Positions 17,159 through 26,832 of a stretch of 64,000 nt of DNA are shown here, piece by piece; the stretch's first letter is position 1, and each line of letters opens with the position of its first letter. Below the pieces are notes generated by a model. That model saw only the letters and a program-made list of their open reading frames with translations. It had not been told where the DNA came from and searched no databases. A program made the translations under genes and the position numbers. This stretch comes from Bacillota bacterium (lineage in GTDB: Bacteria; Bacillota; Clostridia; Christensenellales; Christensenellaceae): assembly GCA_023408315.1 (NCBI GenBank), contig JAEYKI010000024.1, forward strand, positions 62,001-126,000. The letters run 5' to 3'.

Positions 17159-17737
17159 ATGATAGCCATGCAATATAAAATTATATTGCCCCCTGGTTAC
17201 GACATGAATACGATTAAAACTCGCGTTGCAAATGATGGACACCAAATGGACGGATTTGAGGACTTAAAATATAAGTTCTACCTGATTACCCAAAAAGGGG
17301 AATATGGAGCCGCGCAGAACAGCTATTGCCCCTTGTATTTGTGGAAGGACAGCGGCGGAATGAACAAATTTCTGTTTAATGGGTTTTACGATACTATTAT
17401 AGGCTCATTCGGCTGGCAGAAAGTTCGTGTGGGGATCCCCCTGATTGAGATGCTCTCTGAAAATTTGAAGGACTATTCATTCCTGATTGAAAAAACAGGC
17501 GGAATAAAACCGCGCGCCAGTCTGCAACACCTGGAAGAGGAGTTTGCGCAGGAATTGAAGGTGGATGGGGCAGAATATTTTATAACATATAACCCGGATA
17601 TGTGGACATACGGCGCTTATTATCTGCTGGATGAACCCGCGCAGGCTGCGGGCAGGAACGGAAGCGTATACCGGATACTGCATATATCGCGGGAAAAGCA
17701 GCCGCTCTTTGGATTTAAGACACCCGCTAAATGCTGA
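17159..17737 (+). CDS. DUF4865 family protein
   Basis: 192 aa soluble protein. The start MQYKIILPPGYDMNTIKTRV and the central GGMNKFLFNGFYDTIIGSFGW match the DUF4865 pattern (recognition from memory), a family of unknown function often next to regulators and monooxygenase-like genes. AGGAG lies 10 bp upstream of ATG 17159; the ATG three codons later is a possible alternative. Monocistronic. Confidence 0.75.
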   Translation: MIAMQYKIILPPGYDMNTIKTRVANDGHQMDGFEDLKYKFYLITQKGEYGAAQNSYCPLYLWKDSGGMNKFLFNGFYDTIIGSFGWQKVRVGIPLIEMLSENLKDYSFLIEKTGGIKPRASLQHLEEEFAQELKVDGAEYFITYNPDMWTYGAYYLLDEPAQAAGRNGSVYRILHISREKQPLFGFKTPAKC

Positions 17738-17806
17738 GCTTTCTTGGAGGGAGTCCGCGGCTTTATTAAGAAGCAATAAGTTCTAGGGCAGAAGAATCCC
17801 CCGATT

Positions 17807-17838
17807 AAAAAGCTTTGGCAGGAGGCCGAAGCTTTTTT
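17807..17838. terminator. Bidirectional terminator
   Basis: AAAAGCTTTGGC / GCCGAAGCTTTTTT stem with one mismatch between convergent genes; T-runs on both strands. Confidence 0.8.
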
Positions 17839-17849
17839 GGTGATTTTAA

Positions 17850-19229
17850 TTATTTGATTTCACGCAGTATCTTGTCCGCAATATACAGGCCGTTTGCCGC
17901 CGCCTGGGAGAGGGAACGGGTGAATCCTGCGCCGTCGCCGCTGGCATATATGTTTTTATGGCCCGCAAGTTCAAAATCCATGGTCTCGGGCCGTGCGGAA
18001 TAATATTTGCATTCCACGCCGTAGAGCAACGTATCGTGGTTGAATGTACCGGGTGCGATTTCGTTCAGCGCCCCAAGCGTTTCCACAATGTTGTCCAGCT
18101 GCCGCTTTGGCATGCACAGGCTCAAATCTCCGGGCACCGCGTCCAGAGTGGGCCGGGTAGTGGATTTTTTCAGCCGGTCTTTGTCTGTCCTGCGGCCGCG
18201 CAAAAGGTCTCCCAGGCGCTGCACCAGCACGCTGCCGCCGCTGATAAGGTTTGCCAGGCGCGCCACATGCCGCGCATATTCTATGGGCTCGCGAAAAGGC
18301 TCCGTGAACCGGATAGTGGATAAAAGCGCAAAGTTAGAATTCTCCGTTTTGCGGGATTCATCTTTATAAGAATGGCCGTTTACAGTCAGCACGCCGTCCG
18401 TGTTTTCCGTAACTACGCTGCCGCGTTCGTTAAAGCAGAACATGCGGGTGGTGTCGCCGTATGTTTTGCTGCGGTACCAGATTTTGGGCTCGTATATTTT
18501 GCTGGAGAAATGCTCCCACACGCAGGAGGGAAGCTCTACGCGCACGCCCACGTCCACCTGGTTGTTTTTAAGCGCAATCTTGTTTTTTTTGCACCAACCG
18601 GAGAAAAAACGGCTGCCAACGCGACCCACGGCAAAAATAATGTGCGTAGCCCTAAACTGCAGTTCGCCGCTTTTGCCCTGCGCGTATACCACGCGCGTTT
18701 TTGCGTCTACGTCCGTAACCGTTGTATTGGTCAGAATGTCGCAGCGCGCGCCCAGGTCGTCTATCATTTTCTTCATGGTGTCGTAGTTGGAATCCGTTCC
18801 CAGGTGCTTTAATTGCGCCTGGCTCATGTGCAGGTCGTGCTGCAGGCACAGCCTTTTAAGCTCGTTATCCGGCATGAAGCGCTCGGTGGTAGCTCCAAAA
18901 GCCATCAGGAGGCCGTCCGCCTGCTCAATGTAATTGAGTACCTGCTCGGGCGGCAAAAAATCCGTGAGCCAGCCGCCGTATTCGGTGGAGATGACATATT
19001 TGCCGTCTGAAAAAGCGCCCGCACCAGCCATTCCTTCCATGATGGCGCAGGAATTACATTTGATGCATGACGGAACCTTCTTGGTAATGACAGGGCAAAT
19101 GCGCTTTTCTAGCGCGCTGCCTTTTTCCAAGATGGCCACTTTGAGTTCTGGCTTTTGTTCCTTAAGCCGGTAAGCGGCCATAATGCCGCTGATGCCGCCG
19201 CCGATGATAACAATATCGTATTCTTTCAA
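17850..19229 (-). CDS. FAD-dependent oxidoreductase (COG2509 type)
   Basis: 459 aa. Dinucleotide-binding loop IIGGGISGIMAA at 8-19, Cys-rich SCIKCNSCAIMEG near 55-67, then AGAFSDGKYV, a signature of COG2509 dehydrogenases. The end IYASGDGAGFTRSLSQAAANG is the second FAD-contact motif. Substrate unknown. It lies 15 bp after the dapB-ACT gene on the same strand, so it may be the last gene of the lysine operon or simply adjacent. Confidence 0.88.
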   Translation of the reverse strand: MKEYDIVIIGGGISGIMAAYRLKEQKPELKVAILEKGSALEKRICPVITKKVPSCIKCNSCAIMEGMAGAGAFSDGKYVISTEYGGWLTDFLPPEQVLNYIEQADGLLMAFGATTERFMPDNELKRLCLQHDLHMSQAQLKHLGTDSNYDTMKKMIDDLGARCDILTNTTVTDVDAKTRVVYAQGKSGELQFRATHIIFAVGRVGSRFFSGWCKKNKIALKNNQVDVGVRVELPSCVWEHFSSKIYEPKIWYRSKTYGDTTRMFCFNERGSVVTENTDGVLTVNGHSYKDESRKTENSNFALLSTIRFTEPFREPIEYARHVARLANLISGGSVLVQRLGDLLRGRRTDKDRLKKSTTRPTLDAVPGDLSLCMPKRQLDNIVETLGALNEIAPGTFNHDTLLYGVECKYYSARPETMDFELAGHKNIYASGDGAGFTRSLSQAAANGLYIADKILREIK

Positions 19230-19244
19230 GTTTGCGCCTGCTTT

Positions 19245-20465
19245 CTACAGTTTGAACGTTTTGGAGATTACGCGGATGGCCGCCGCCGTGTTCTGGTTTT
19301 CTATGCAGAGCAAAATTTTTGTTTCCGACGTTGTTATTGTCAGAATGTCTATGTTGTTGGAGGCAAGGCCCAAAAAAAGCTTTGCGGCAACGCCGCTCTG
19401 GCGCTCCATGCCCATGCCTTCTATGGTCAGCTTGGTCACCGGATCTTTGACCTGGTGGCGCATATCCGGGTGTTTGCCCGCAATCTCGCTGATAATTGCC
19501 TGCGCATTGGGTACGTCCTTACGGGGCAGGGAGAATGTTACGTTCACCGTGCCGCCCACCGGCATAGTCTGGCTGATAATGTCTATGTTCACTCCTAGTT
19601 TGGCCATTTTTCCAAAAATCTCTGCAATATTGGAGGGAACTGCCGGTATGCTTGTAAGGGTCACAATAGCCTGGTTGTCGTCCGAATAGATGCGCGTGAC
19701 AGCGTTTGCCTCCGCAATCATGTCCGCCATGCTGTACAGCCCTGGAGATCTTTCTGCAAGATAGCGCGCGGCGCGCAGTGCGCCCACAGCAAACACTTGC
19801 TTGGAAAGTGCCTGGTGGTGCACGGACAGGACCTCGTCGTTGCCCAGGAAAAGTACTTCGTGCTCACCCACAATGGTTCCGCCGCGGACGGCATGAATGC
19901 CAATCTCTTTTTTATCGCGCCTGCCAGACTGCGGGGTGCGCCCATAGCTGTATTCCTTTGCGCCGGAGAACACATGGTTCAGTTCTTCCGCCAGTGTAAG
20001 AGCCGTGCCGCTGGGGGAATCCACCTTGATGTTGTGGTGTTTTTCTATGATCTCAATATCGTAGGAATCTCCCAGAAACTCAGCGGCTTTTTTAACAAGC
20101 TCTATCTGCAGGTTTACGCCCAGTGACATGTTGGCCGCAAAAAACACGGGAATACTGGCTGCGTATTGCGCAATCAGCTTTTTCTGCCCGGGGGTGTGGC
20201 CGGTGGTGGCAACAACAACGCCGCAGTTTTTTTGTTTGGCAAAGGGGAGTATGGTCTCGATGGACTCCGGCCTGGAAAAGTCTATGATGATGTCCACCGT
20301 TTCTATCACTTTGTTTATGTCATTATATACGGAAAAAAGGTGGGCGCCGTCCATGGGCGACTTGTCCACCCCGGCGGTGACCACCATGTCCTCGGCCCTG
20401 GAGACGCAGTCGCAAAGAACCTGCCCCAACCGGCCGGAAACGCCGTAAACGAGTATTTTGATCAT
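19245..20465 (-). CDS. dapB: Dihydrodipicolinate reductase fused to tandem ACT domains
   Basis: 406 aa against the usual 230-270. Residues 1-255 are DapB: Rossmann motif VYGVSGRLG, catalytic segment EKHHNIKVDSPSGTA (141-155) and the substrate strand GIHAVRGGTIVGEHEV (189-204). Residues 260-406 are an ACT pair very like the regulatory end of aspartokinases: IPAVPSNIAEIFGKMAKLGVNIDII and, near 347-390, GMGMERQSGVAAKLF with TTSETKILLCIE. This suggests allosteric control, perhaps by lysine, at the reductase step. Order asd-dapA-dapB; ATG preceded by AAGGAG. No aspartokinase gene is visible here. Confidence 0.92.
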   Translation of the reverse strand: MIKILVYGVSGRLGQVLCDCVSRAEDMVVTAGVDKSPMDGAHLFSVYNDINKVIETVDIIIDFSRPESIETILPFAKQKNCGVVVATTGHTPGQKKLIAQYAASIPVFFAANMSLGVNLQIELVKKAAEFLGDSYDIEIIEKHHNIKVDSPSGTALTLAEELNHVFSGAKEYSYGRTPQSGRRDKKEIGIHAVRGGTIVGEHEVLFLGNDEVLSVHHQALSKQVFAVGALRAARYLAERSPGLYSMADMIAEANAVTRIYSDDNQAIVTLTSIPAVPSNIAEIFGKMAKLGVNIDIISQTMPVGGTVNVTFSLPRKDVPNAQAIISEIAGKHPDMRHQVKDPVTKLTIEGMGMERQSGVAAKLFLGLASNNIDILTITTSETKILLCIENQNTAAAIRVISKTFKL

Positions 20466-20475
20466 TTGATTCTCC

Positions 20476-21351
20476 TTATATGAGGCTAAATGCGGAAAGC
20501 TGCTCTTTTAAGGCCGCTAGGTTGGAAGGAGCTATTTCGCAAAGCGGCAGGCGGAGTTCGCCCATGGCAAAGCCCATCAGTGAAAGAGCGGTTTTAACCG
20601 GTATTGGATTCACCTCGCAGAACAGCGCGGAGACAAGGGGCAGAACTCTGAGCTGCATGGAGCATGCAATCGCCGGGTCTCCTTCCAGGTATTCCATCAC
20701 CATGTCGTGCGTATATTTGGGCATGATGTTGGCAAGCACGGAAATAACGCCCTGACCGCCCAGGGACATGATGGGCTGTATTTGGTCGTCGTTCCCGGAA
20801 TACAGGTCCATTTTGCCGTGGGTCAGCCGCGCGATTTCCGCGATTTGTGAAATATTGCCGCTGGCTTCCTTGATGCCCACAATATTCTGGTGCTCGGCCA
20901 GTTTCGCAGCGGCGCCCGGGCTTATGTTCACGGCGGTGCGCGACTGCACACTGTACATAATCACCGGAACCTCGCTTGCATCCGCAATAGCGGTAAAGTG
21001 GGCAATCAGCCCGGCCTCCGTGCATTTGTTATAGTAAGGCGTAACCGCAAGCACGGCATCCGCGCCTAAAGTGCTTGCAATTTTTGCCCATTTGATGCAG
21101 TTTGCGGTGTTGTTTCCGCCAATTCCGGCAATCACCGGAACGCGTCCGGCGGCTTTGCCTATAACAAATTCAATTGCGTCTTTTTTCTCTGTGGCAGACA
21201 TGGTAGAAGGCTCTCCGGTTGTGCCGCACACCAGAAGAGCATCCGTTTTGCTTTCCAACTGAAAATCCACCAGTTTCTCAAACGCATCAAAATTGACTCC
21301 GCTTTGGGTAAGCGGCGTTGCAAGCGCAACACAGGAACCCTTAAATATCAT
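20476..21351 (-). CDS. dapA: 4-hydroxy-tetrahydrodipicolinate synthase
   Basis: 291 aa, normal length for a TIM-barrel DapA that condenses pyruvate with aspartate semialdehyde. Catalytic residues are in place: Lys161 (VGIKEASGN, Schiff base), Tyr133 (IMYSV) and Thr44-Thr45 (CGTTGEPST). The YNVPGRTG-like loop reads YSVQSRTA here, a slightly unusual variant around the conserved Arg. Second gene of asd-dapA-dapB; 25 bp after asd. Confidence 0.94.
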   Translation of the reverse strand: MIFKGSCVALATPLTQSGVNFDAFEKLVDFQLESKTDALLVCGTTGEPSTMSATEKKDAIEFVIGKAAGRVPVIAGIGGNNTANCIKWAKIASTLGADAVLAVTPYYNKCTEAGLIAHFTAIADASEVPVIMYSVQSRTAVNISPGAAAKLAEHQNIVGIKEASGNISQIAEIARLTHGKMDLYSGNDDQIQPIMSLGGQGVISVLANIMPKYTHDMVMEYLEGDPAIACSMQLRVLPLVSALFCEVNPIPVKTALSLMGFAMGELRLPLCEIAPSNLAALKEQLSAFSLI

Positions 21352-21376
21352 AAAAATAACCCGCCTTTATGAAAAT

Positions 21377-22381
21377 TTATTTGCCGTTTTGCATGCTGAT
21401 GTATTCCTGGGCGATCTGGACCGCGTTTGTGGCTGCGCCTTTACGCACATTATCCGCCACTACCCAAAGATTCAGGCCGCTTTCCACTGTGTCGTCCCTG
21501 CGGATACGCCCCACAAACACTTCGTCCCGGCCCGCAAGAAGCTTAGGCATGGGGTATTCGTTTTTGGATGGATCGTCCACCACAATCACGCCTTTTGCGC
21601 CACGCAGAACTTCCTTTAATTCCGCAAGATCAAAGGGTTTTTCAAATTCCAGGTTAATGCTTTCGCTGTGGCCCGTGAATACGGGCACCCGCACTGTTGT
21701 GGCCGTTACGCGGATGGACTGGTCTCCCAGAATTTTTTTGGTTTCCTTGACCATTTTAATTTCTTCTTTTGTGTATCCGCTCTCTTCAAACACGTCGATA
21801 TGCGGGATCACATTGCCGAATATGGGATGGGGAAACTTTTTGGGCGGGTCGCCCGCAACGCCTGTTTCCAGGTCGCGCCAGCCGCCCACGCCCGCGCCGG
21901 ATACCGCCTGATATGTGGAGTAGATCACGCGTTTGATTTTATATTTGTCGTGCAGGGGCTTTAGGGCCACCACAGCCTGAATGGTTGAGCAATTGGGATT
22001 TGCAATAATGCCGTGGTTCCGCGAAATATCCTTGGGATTCACCTCTGGCACCACCAGGGGAACCGTATCGTCCATACGCCATGCGCTGGAATTGTCTATT
22101 ACCAGAACGCCCGCCGCAGCCGCAATGGGGGCAAACTTAAAGCTGGTGGAAGCTCCTGCGGAGAACAGGGCAATGTCTATGCCACGCCCCGCAAAGCTGT
22201 CTTCCTTAAGCTCCTCAATCACATGCTCTTTGCCCATGAATTCCACTTTTTTGCCCGCGCTCTTGGCGGATGCAAACAAAAAGTATTCGTTTGCCGGAAG
22301 CTGACGCTCCTCCAATACCTGCAGAAACTTGCGGCCCACCATTCCCGTTGCCCCAACGACCGCGATGTTGAACTTCTTCAT
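21377..22381 (-). CDS. asd: Aspartate-semialdehyde dehydrogenase
   Basis: 334 aa. NADP loop VVGATGMVGRKFL (8-20); nucleophile Cys131 in ANPNCSTIQ; substrate His and Arg region near VFTGHSESINLEF and DEVFVGRIRRDD. It supplies the semialdehyde for lysine/diaminopimelate and threonine/methionine synthesis. GGAGG precedes the ATG and a promoter lies at 22452-22480. It begins the lysine operon. Confidence 0.95.
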   Translation of the reverse strand: MKKFNIAVVGATGMVGRKFLQVLEERQLPANEYFLFASAKSAGKKVEFMGKEHVIEELKEDSFAGRGIDIALFSAGASTSFKFAPIAAAAGVLVIDNSSAWRMDDTVPLVVPEVNPKDISRNHGIIANPNCSTIQAVVALKPLHDKYKIKRVIYSTYQAVSGAGVGGWRDLETGVAGDPPKKFPHPIFGNVIPHIDVFEESGYTKEEIKMVKETKKILGDQSIRVTATTVRVPVFTGHSESINLEFEKPFDLAELKEVLRGAKGVIVVDDPSKNEYPMPKLLAGRDEVFVGRIRRDDTVESGLNLWVVADNVRKGAATNAVQIAQEYISMQNGK

Positions 22382-22451
22382 TTTTTTCCTCCATGTTCTA
22401 TAAACAAATCACAGCACTGGGCTGTTATAAACGTATAATTTTTCATGAAAC

Positions 22452-22480
22452 ATTATAGCATGGAAGAAAGCCGTTCGCAA
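22452..22480 (-). promoter_or_regulatory. Promoter of asd-dapA-dapB operon
   Basis: Minus strand TTGCGA, 17 bp, TATAAT. The leader of about 60 nt is too short for a lysine riboswitch, and none is seen. Confidence 0.65.
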
Positions 22481-22644
22481 ACTATTTTCAATTTTCAAAA
22501 AACGGCGGCCGGGTGCTATATTCTATGCAAAATGGCGGCGCTTTACAACAATTGCCGGGATTTTATTTACACACCCCAAACTTTAAAATCCCGTGCTTGA
22601 AAAAAACGCCTTCCCGGAGTATATTTATGGATAGGAGGGGAGAC

Positions 22645-23775
22645 ATGAATTTGCATCCATGCGTAAAGGAAAAAGCGGGCGAATTGACCCGGCTGCGGCA
22701 ATTCCTGCACCGGATCCCAGAGCTTTCATATGAAGAATATAAAACATCCCGGTTTGTGCAGGAGCATTTAAGCGCGCTGCACCCGGATTTGATACAGACC
22801 CTCGCCGGAACGGGCGTAAAAGCCGTTTTTAACGCGGGAGCGGAAAAAACCGTTGCAGTACGGGCGGATATAGACGCGCTTCCACTGGAGGAAAGAACAG
22901 GGTTGCCTTTTGCTTCCATGCATCCCGGATGCATGCACGCCTGCGGGCACGACGGCCATATGGCCGCAGCGCTGGCACTGGCGGAAATTGTGGCGGAGAA
23001 GCGGAGCGCCCTAAAGACAAACTTTGTGTTTCTGTTCCAGCCTGCCGAGGAGACCATCGGCGGCGCAGACCGGATGATCAAAGAAGGGGCGCTCACAAAC
23101 CCGTGGGTTGACGAGATATACGGAATACACCTGTGGCCAGGCGTGCCCAAGGCAAAAGTGGCGCTTAAAGCCGGGCCGCTGATGGCAAACATGTGCGATA
23201 TGAACGTGCGCTTTCAGGGAAAAACCGCGCACGGCGCCGCGCCCCATACGGGCCGTGACGCGCTTTTGGCGGCGGCGCATTTTGTGGTGGCGGCGCAAAG
23301 CATTCTTTCACGCAGCACAGACCCGCTGGAACCCGCCGTACTGAATATCGGGCGGCTGGAGGCGGGGGATGCGCGCAACATTGTATGCGGGCACGCGCTG
23401 ATAGAAGGCACGGTGCGCAGCTTTAGCGACGATACGGCGGAAGAGATCAAAAAAAGGATAAAGGAGATCATGGCCGGAGCGGACCGCATGTTTGGAACCG
23501 GGAGCGAATACTTTGAAACAATGGGATATCCCGCGCTGGTGAATTCGCCCGAACTGTTTGAAAAAGCGGCGGGGCTGTTTGGCCAAGAGGAGTGGACGCC
23601 TGCGCAGCCGGTGATGATGTCTGAGGATTTTGCGTATTTCACGCAGGCCACTAAAGGGTTGTTTGCATTTATTGGGTTGGGCGAAGGAGCTCTCCATTCA
23701 AATACGTTCGATTTTGACGAGGAGTGTTTACTCTCTGCACTCGAATTCTATGTAAGGGTATGCGGTATTGAATAG
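22645..23775 (+). CDS. M20 family metallo-amidohydrolase
   Basis: 376 aa, resembling HipO/N-acyl-amino acid amidohydrolases. Metal-binding motifs: HPGCMHACGHDGHMAAAL, FLFQPAEETIGGA with catalytic Glu pair, and the late ligand His. The dimerisation domain is in the middle (ADMNVRFQGKTAHGAAPHTG). Substrate could be N-acyl-diaminopimelate or another acylated amino acid; the sequence does not decide. Start 22645 has AGGAGGGG 5 bp upstream; the longer upstream frame has no signal. It overlaps the next gene by 8 bp and heads a six-gene rightward operon. Confidence 0.88.
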   Translation: MNLHPCVKEKAGELTRLRQFLHRIPELSYEEYKTSRFVQEHLSALHPDLIQTLAGTGVKAVFNAGAEKTVAVRADIDALPLEERTGLPFASMHPGCMHACGHDGHMAAALALAEIVAEKRSALKTNFVFLFQPAEETIGGADRMIKEGALTNPWVDEIYGIHLWPGVPKAKVALKAGPLMANMCDMNVRFQGKTAHGAAPHTGRDALLAAAHFVVAAQSILSRSTDPLEPAVLNIGRLEAGDARNIVCGHALIEGTVRSFSDDTAEEIKKRIKEIMAGADRMFGTGSEYFETMGYPALVNSPELFEKAAGLFGQEEWTPAQPVMMSEDFAYFTQATKGLFAFIGLGEGALHSNTFDFDEECLLSALEFYVRVCGIE

Positions 23776-24508
23776 GTACACATTTTTGGCGCAGGTATAT
23801 GATTCTCTGATGTACGATGCGGACGGCGGGGAATGGTTTAGTTATATTCATCAACTGCTGAAGAAGGCGGGTGTTCCGCCCAGATCGCGCATTTTGGAGG
23901 CTGGATGCGGCACCGGGCGCGTAACGCTCCCCATGGCGCAGGCAGGGTTTGATGTTGTGGCGCTGGACGCGTCTGAGGAAATGCTGGGCGTGGCGGCGGA
24001 AAAGCTCAGAAACCACGCGCTGGCTGTGCGGTTTGCGTGCGGTGACATGCAGGATTTTGCATTGCCTTCTCCTGCGGCGGCGGTTGTTTGCGCCTGCGAC
24101 GGGGTAAACTATTTGACGGAAGACGGCTCGGCGGAAGCATTTTTAGCCCACTGCCATAAAAATCTGGTTGCAGGCGGCGTGCTGGCCTTTGACGTAAGCT
24201 CACATAAAAAACTTACTCAAACGCTTGGAAACAATGTATTTTTTGACGACGGGGACGCCGTTACCTGCCTGTGGCGCAACCGGATCACGGGCAGCCTGCT
24301 GCATATGGATCTCACTTTTTTTGTGCGGGAAGGCAGGCATTACAGCCGCACAGACGAGGAACATTTGCAGAGGGCTTACAAAATAGACGAAATGACGGAA
24401 ATGCTGCGCGGCGCGGGATTTGCGCAAGTGGAAAGCCTTAAGTTTTCCACCATGCAGGCGGCAACCGAAGAAAACGAAAGGATTCAGTTTTTGGCTGTTA
24501 AAGGATAA
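23768..24508 (+). CDS. Class I SAM-dependent methyltransferase
   Basis: 246 aa with TTG start inside the end of the upstream gene. SAM motif ILEAGCGTGRVTLPMA near 40-55, then VVALDASEEML and ACGDMQDF. The opening YTFLAQVYDSLMYD and the C-terminal halves match small-molecule methyltransferases of unknown substrate. AAGGG lies 11 bp before the TTG. Operon member between the M20 and hslO genes. Confidence 0.85.
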   Translation: MNRYTFLAQVYDSLMYDADGGEWFSYIHQLLKKAGVPPRSRILEAGCGTGRVTLPMAQAGFDVVALDASEEMLGVAAEKLRNHALAVRFACGDMQDFALPSPAAAVVCACDGVNYLTEDGSAEAFLAHCHKNLVAGGVLAFDVSSHKKLTQTLGNNVFFDDGDAVTCLWRNRITGSLLHMDLTFFVREGRHYSRTDEEHLQRAYKIDEMTEMLRGAGFAQVESLKFSTMQAATEENERIQFLAVKG

Positions 24509-24511
24509 AAT

Positions 24512-25396
24512 ATGGATACGCTCATTCATGCGATACTGAATAACGAGGCGGCAATATACGCCTGCGAGGCAACCCGGATGGTACGCGACGCCCAGGAGAC
24601 TCACAAAACGTGGCCGGTGGCAACCGTTGCGTTGGGGCGCACCATTGTGGGCACGGTTCTGCTCTCCGCCATGCTGAAGAATAAGGGCGACCGGATCACG
24701 GTAAGCATTAACGGCGGCGGCCCGGCGGGCACCATTATGGCTGTGGGCGGCGCGGACCTGCGCGTAAAAGGCTACATTGCCAACCCGCAGGTAAACGTGG
24801 AACCGGACGAACGCGGCGGGCTGAACGTGGCCGGGGCGGTGGGAAAAGACGGCGTGGTTACGGTGATCCGCGATCAGGGGTTAAAAGAACCGTATATTGG
24901 CAAAACTCCCATAGAGACGGGCGAGATTGCGGAGGACCTTGCGTACTACCTTTTAAAATCAGAGCAGCAGCCTTCCGTTGTGTATCTGAATACATGGCTG
25001 GAGGAGGATTTATCTGTGCTGAACGCCGGAGGGATTATTATTTCGCCCCTGCCGGGATGCAGCGAAAAAACGCTTTCCGCCATTGAAGACCGCATTTGCG
25101 AGATTAAGAATTACGCGCTGCACCTGATGCAGTATACGCCCGAGGAAGAAATAAAACGCCTGTTTGCGGGAATGGATGTAAAAATATTGAGCAGCGCGGA
25201 ACCCAAATTTGAATGCGACTGCAGCCTGCAGCGCATTTGTGAGGCGTTGATTGCCATTGGGCCCGCCGAGCTTTGCGATATGCTGGAGAAAGACAAGGGA
25301 GCGCAAATTACATGCAGGTTCTGCAACAGGGAATATAATATAGGAGAGACAGAATTGCAATTATTAATCAATAAGGCAGTTGGAGAAAAACAATGA
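24512..25396 (+). CDS. hslO: Redox-regulated chaperone Hsp33
   Basis: 294 aa. Hsp33 holds unfolding proteins under oxidative stress. N-terminal domain includes ALGRTIVGTVLLSAMLKN and INGGGPAGTIMAVG. The C-terminal redox switch has four Cys for zinc: CDC in FECDCSLQR and CRFC in ITCRFCNREY. Three bp after the methyltransferase stop; overlaps the TPR gene by 4 bp. Confidence 0.96.
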   Translation: MDTLIHAILNNEAAIYACEATRMVRDAQETHKTWPVATVALGRTIVGTVLLSAMLKNKGDRITVSINGGGPAGTIMAVGGADLRVKGYIANPQVNVEPDERGGLNVAGAVGKDGVVTVIRDQGLKEPYIGKTPIETGEIAEDLAYYLLKSEQQPSVVYLNTWLEEDLSVLNAGGIIISPLPGCSEKTLSAIEDRICEIKNYALHLMQYTPEEEIKRLFAGMDVKILSSAEPKFECDCSLQRICEALIAIGPAELCDMLEKDKGAQITCRFCNREYNIGETELQLLINKAVGEKQ

Positions 25397-26832
25397 CAGA
25401 AAGAAAGATTCTGGATTTTGAACGGCCGGCGGAGTTTTACTTTGAATCGGCCGAAAAATACCTGGATAACGCGGATTACGTCGCCGCGCTGCCCCTGCTG
25501 AGAAAAGCGGCGCAGAAAGACCCCCAGAACCAGGAATACAAGCTTGCGCTGGCGGAAGCTCTGACGGATATTAACCGGTTTGAGGAATCCAACGCGATTT
25601 TGTTTGAGCTTTTAAAATTCTCCCGTTTTCTGGATCCCGAATGCTATTTTGGCATCGGCTGCAACTTCATCGGACTCAACGATTTTGAAAAGGCAAGGCA
25701 AAGTTTTGAACAGTATATCAAAATTGAGCCGGACGGTGAGTTTAAGGAAGAAGTGGAAGAATTTTTGAACTTTATGGAGGACATCAACGAATTTGAAGAG
25801 ACAGCGTTTGAGGATGTTTCCCGCAAGCGCAGTTTTGATCTGGCGGGAGAAGGCAAGCGCAAGCTGGATATGGGTGATTATTCGGAAGCCATTCGCATTT
25901 TGGCCTCTGTGGATGCGGACAGCGTTTCCATGGTGTTCGTAAAAAACAACCTGGCGCTCTCTTACTACTGCGACAAGCAGATAGACAAGGCGATTGAGAT
26001 TACCCAGGAAGTGCTGAAGATTGACCCCGGTAACGTGCATGCAAACTGCAACATGGTGCTCTTTTATAACGAAAAGGGCGAAGAACTGTCCCGGGAAAAA
26101 TACGTGGATAAGGTACAGACTTTAAAAACGGAAAACCCGGAGGATATTTTTAAAATTGCGGTTACGTTCTGCGAACTGAAGCGGCACGACAAAGTGATTT
26201 TATTTGTAAAAAGGCTGCTGCAATACCGGCCGTATGACGAGAAGGCCATGTTTTACGCGGGCCTGGCCAGCTATAACCTGGGCAGGTTTAAAGAATCGGT
26301 TGGGTATTTTGCGGATATCATCAAGATCAATCCTCAAAATACCGTGGCGCCCTATTACTGCGGATATGTAAAAGAGGTTTTGGACGGTAAAAAGGTGCCC
26401 GATGTGCTGGCATATACTTACCAGGTGCCGTTTGCGGAAGCAAAAAAACGCATCAGGTATATTAACGAATGCCTGATGCGGGAAAAAGAAGAGATAGACG
26501 CGCTTTGGCACTCCGGCGAGCGGTTTGAAGCCATGCTTACCTGGGGCCTGGAGTTTGGCGATTTGTTCATTAAACGGGCGGTTGCGGAGATTATTTCAGG
26601 ATTTGGCGACAAAAAGGCGGAGGCCAAACTGAGAAGCTATATTTTGAACGCAGATCAGCCGGACGATGTGAAAAACGAGATATTCGTGCTCTTAAAGCGT
26701 ATGGGCGCGCCTGAACCATATATTGCCTACATTGGCGGCAACATTGTTGAGGTAAAGGTAGGCATGATAGACAGCCGGGACGAAAAAAGAGCGTTACCCG
26801 GTGAGCCGGACGAGGGCGGCAGGGACAGATGA
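25393..26832 (+). CDS. Tetratricopeptide repeat protein
   Basis: 479 aa, soluble, with TPR repeats over about residues 10-120, 145-240 and 260-330 (for example AALPLLRKAAQKDPQNQEYKLALAE and KAIEITQEVLKIDPGNVHANCN). The last 140 residues are a different helical region. No signal peptide. Its ATG overlaps the hslO stop (ATGA) and its end overlaps the RNA methyltransferase start by 4 bp, so the three are coupled. Partner unknown; it may scaffold chaperone or RNA work. Confidence 0.85.
   Translation: MTERKILDFERPAEFYFESAEKYLDNADYVAALPLLRKAAQKDPQNQEYKLALAEALTDINRFEESNAILFELLKFSRFLDPECYFGIGCNFIGLNDFEKARQSFEQYIKIEPDGEFKEEVEEFLNFMEDINEFEETAFEDVSRKRSFDLAGEGKRKLDMGDYSEAIRILASVDADSVSMVFVKNNLALSYYCDKQIDKAIEITQEVLKIDPGNVHANCNMVLFYNEKGEELSREKYVDKVQTLKTENPEDIFKIAVTFCELKRHDKVILFVKRLLQYRPYDEKAMFYAGLASYNLGRFKESVGYFADIIKINPQNTVAPYYCGYVKEVLDGKKVPDVLAYTYQVPFAEAKKRIRYINECLMREKEEIDALWHSGERFEAMLTWGLEFGDLFIKRAVAEIISGFGDKKAEAKLRSYILNADQPDDVKNEIFVLLKRMGAPEPYIAYIGGNIVEVKVGMIDSRDEKRALPGEPDEGGRDR

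Noticed and set aside
22382..22644. Lysine riboswitch or T-box in front of asd
   Set aside because: From promoter to start codon the leader is only about 60 nt and shows neither the lysine aptamer core nor a T-box sequence.
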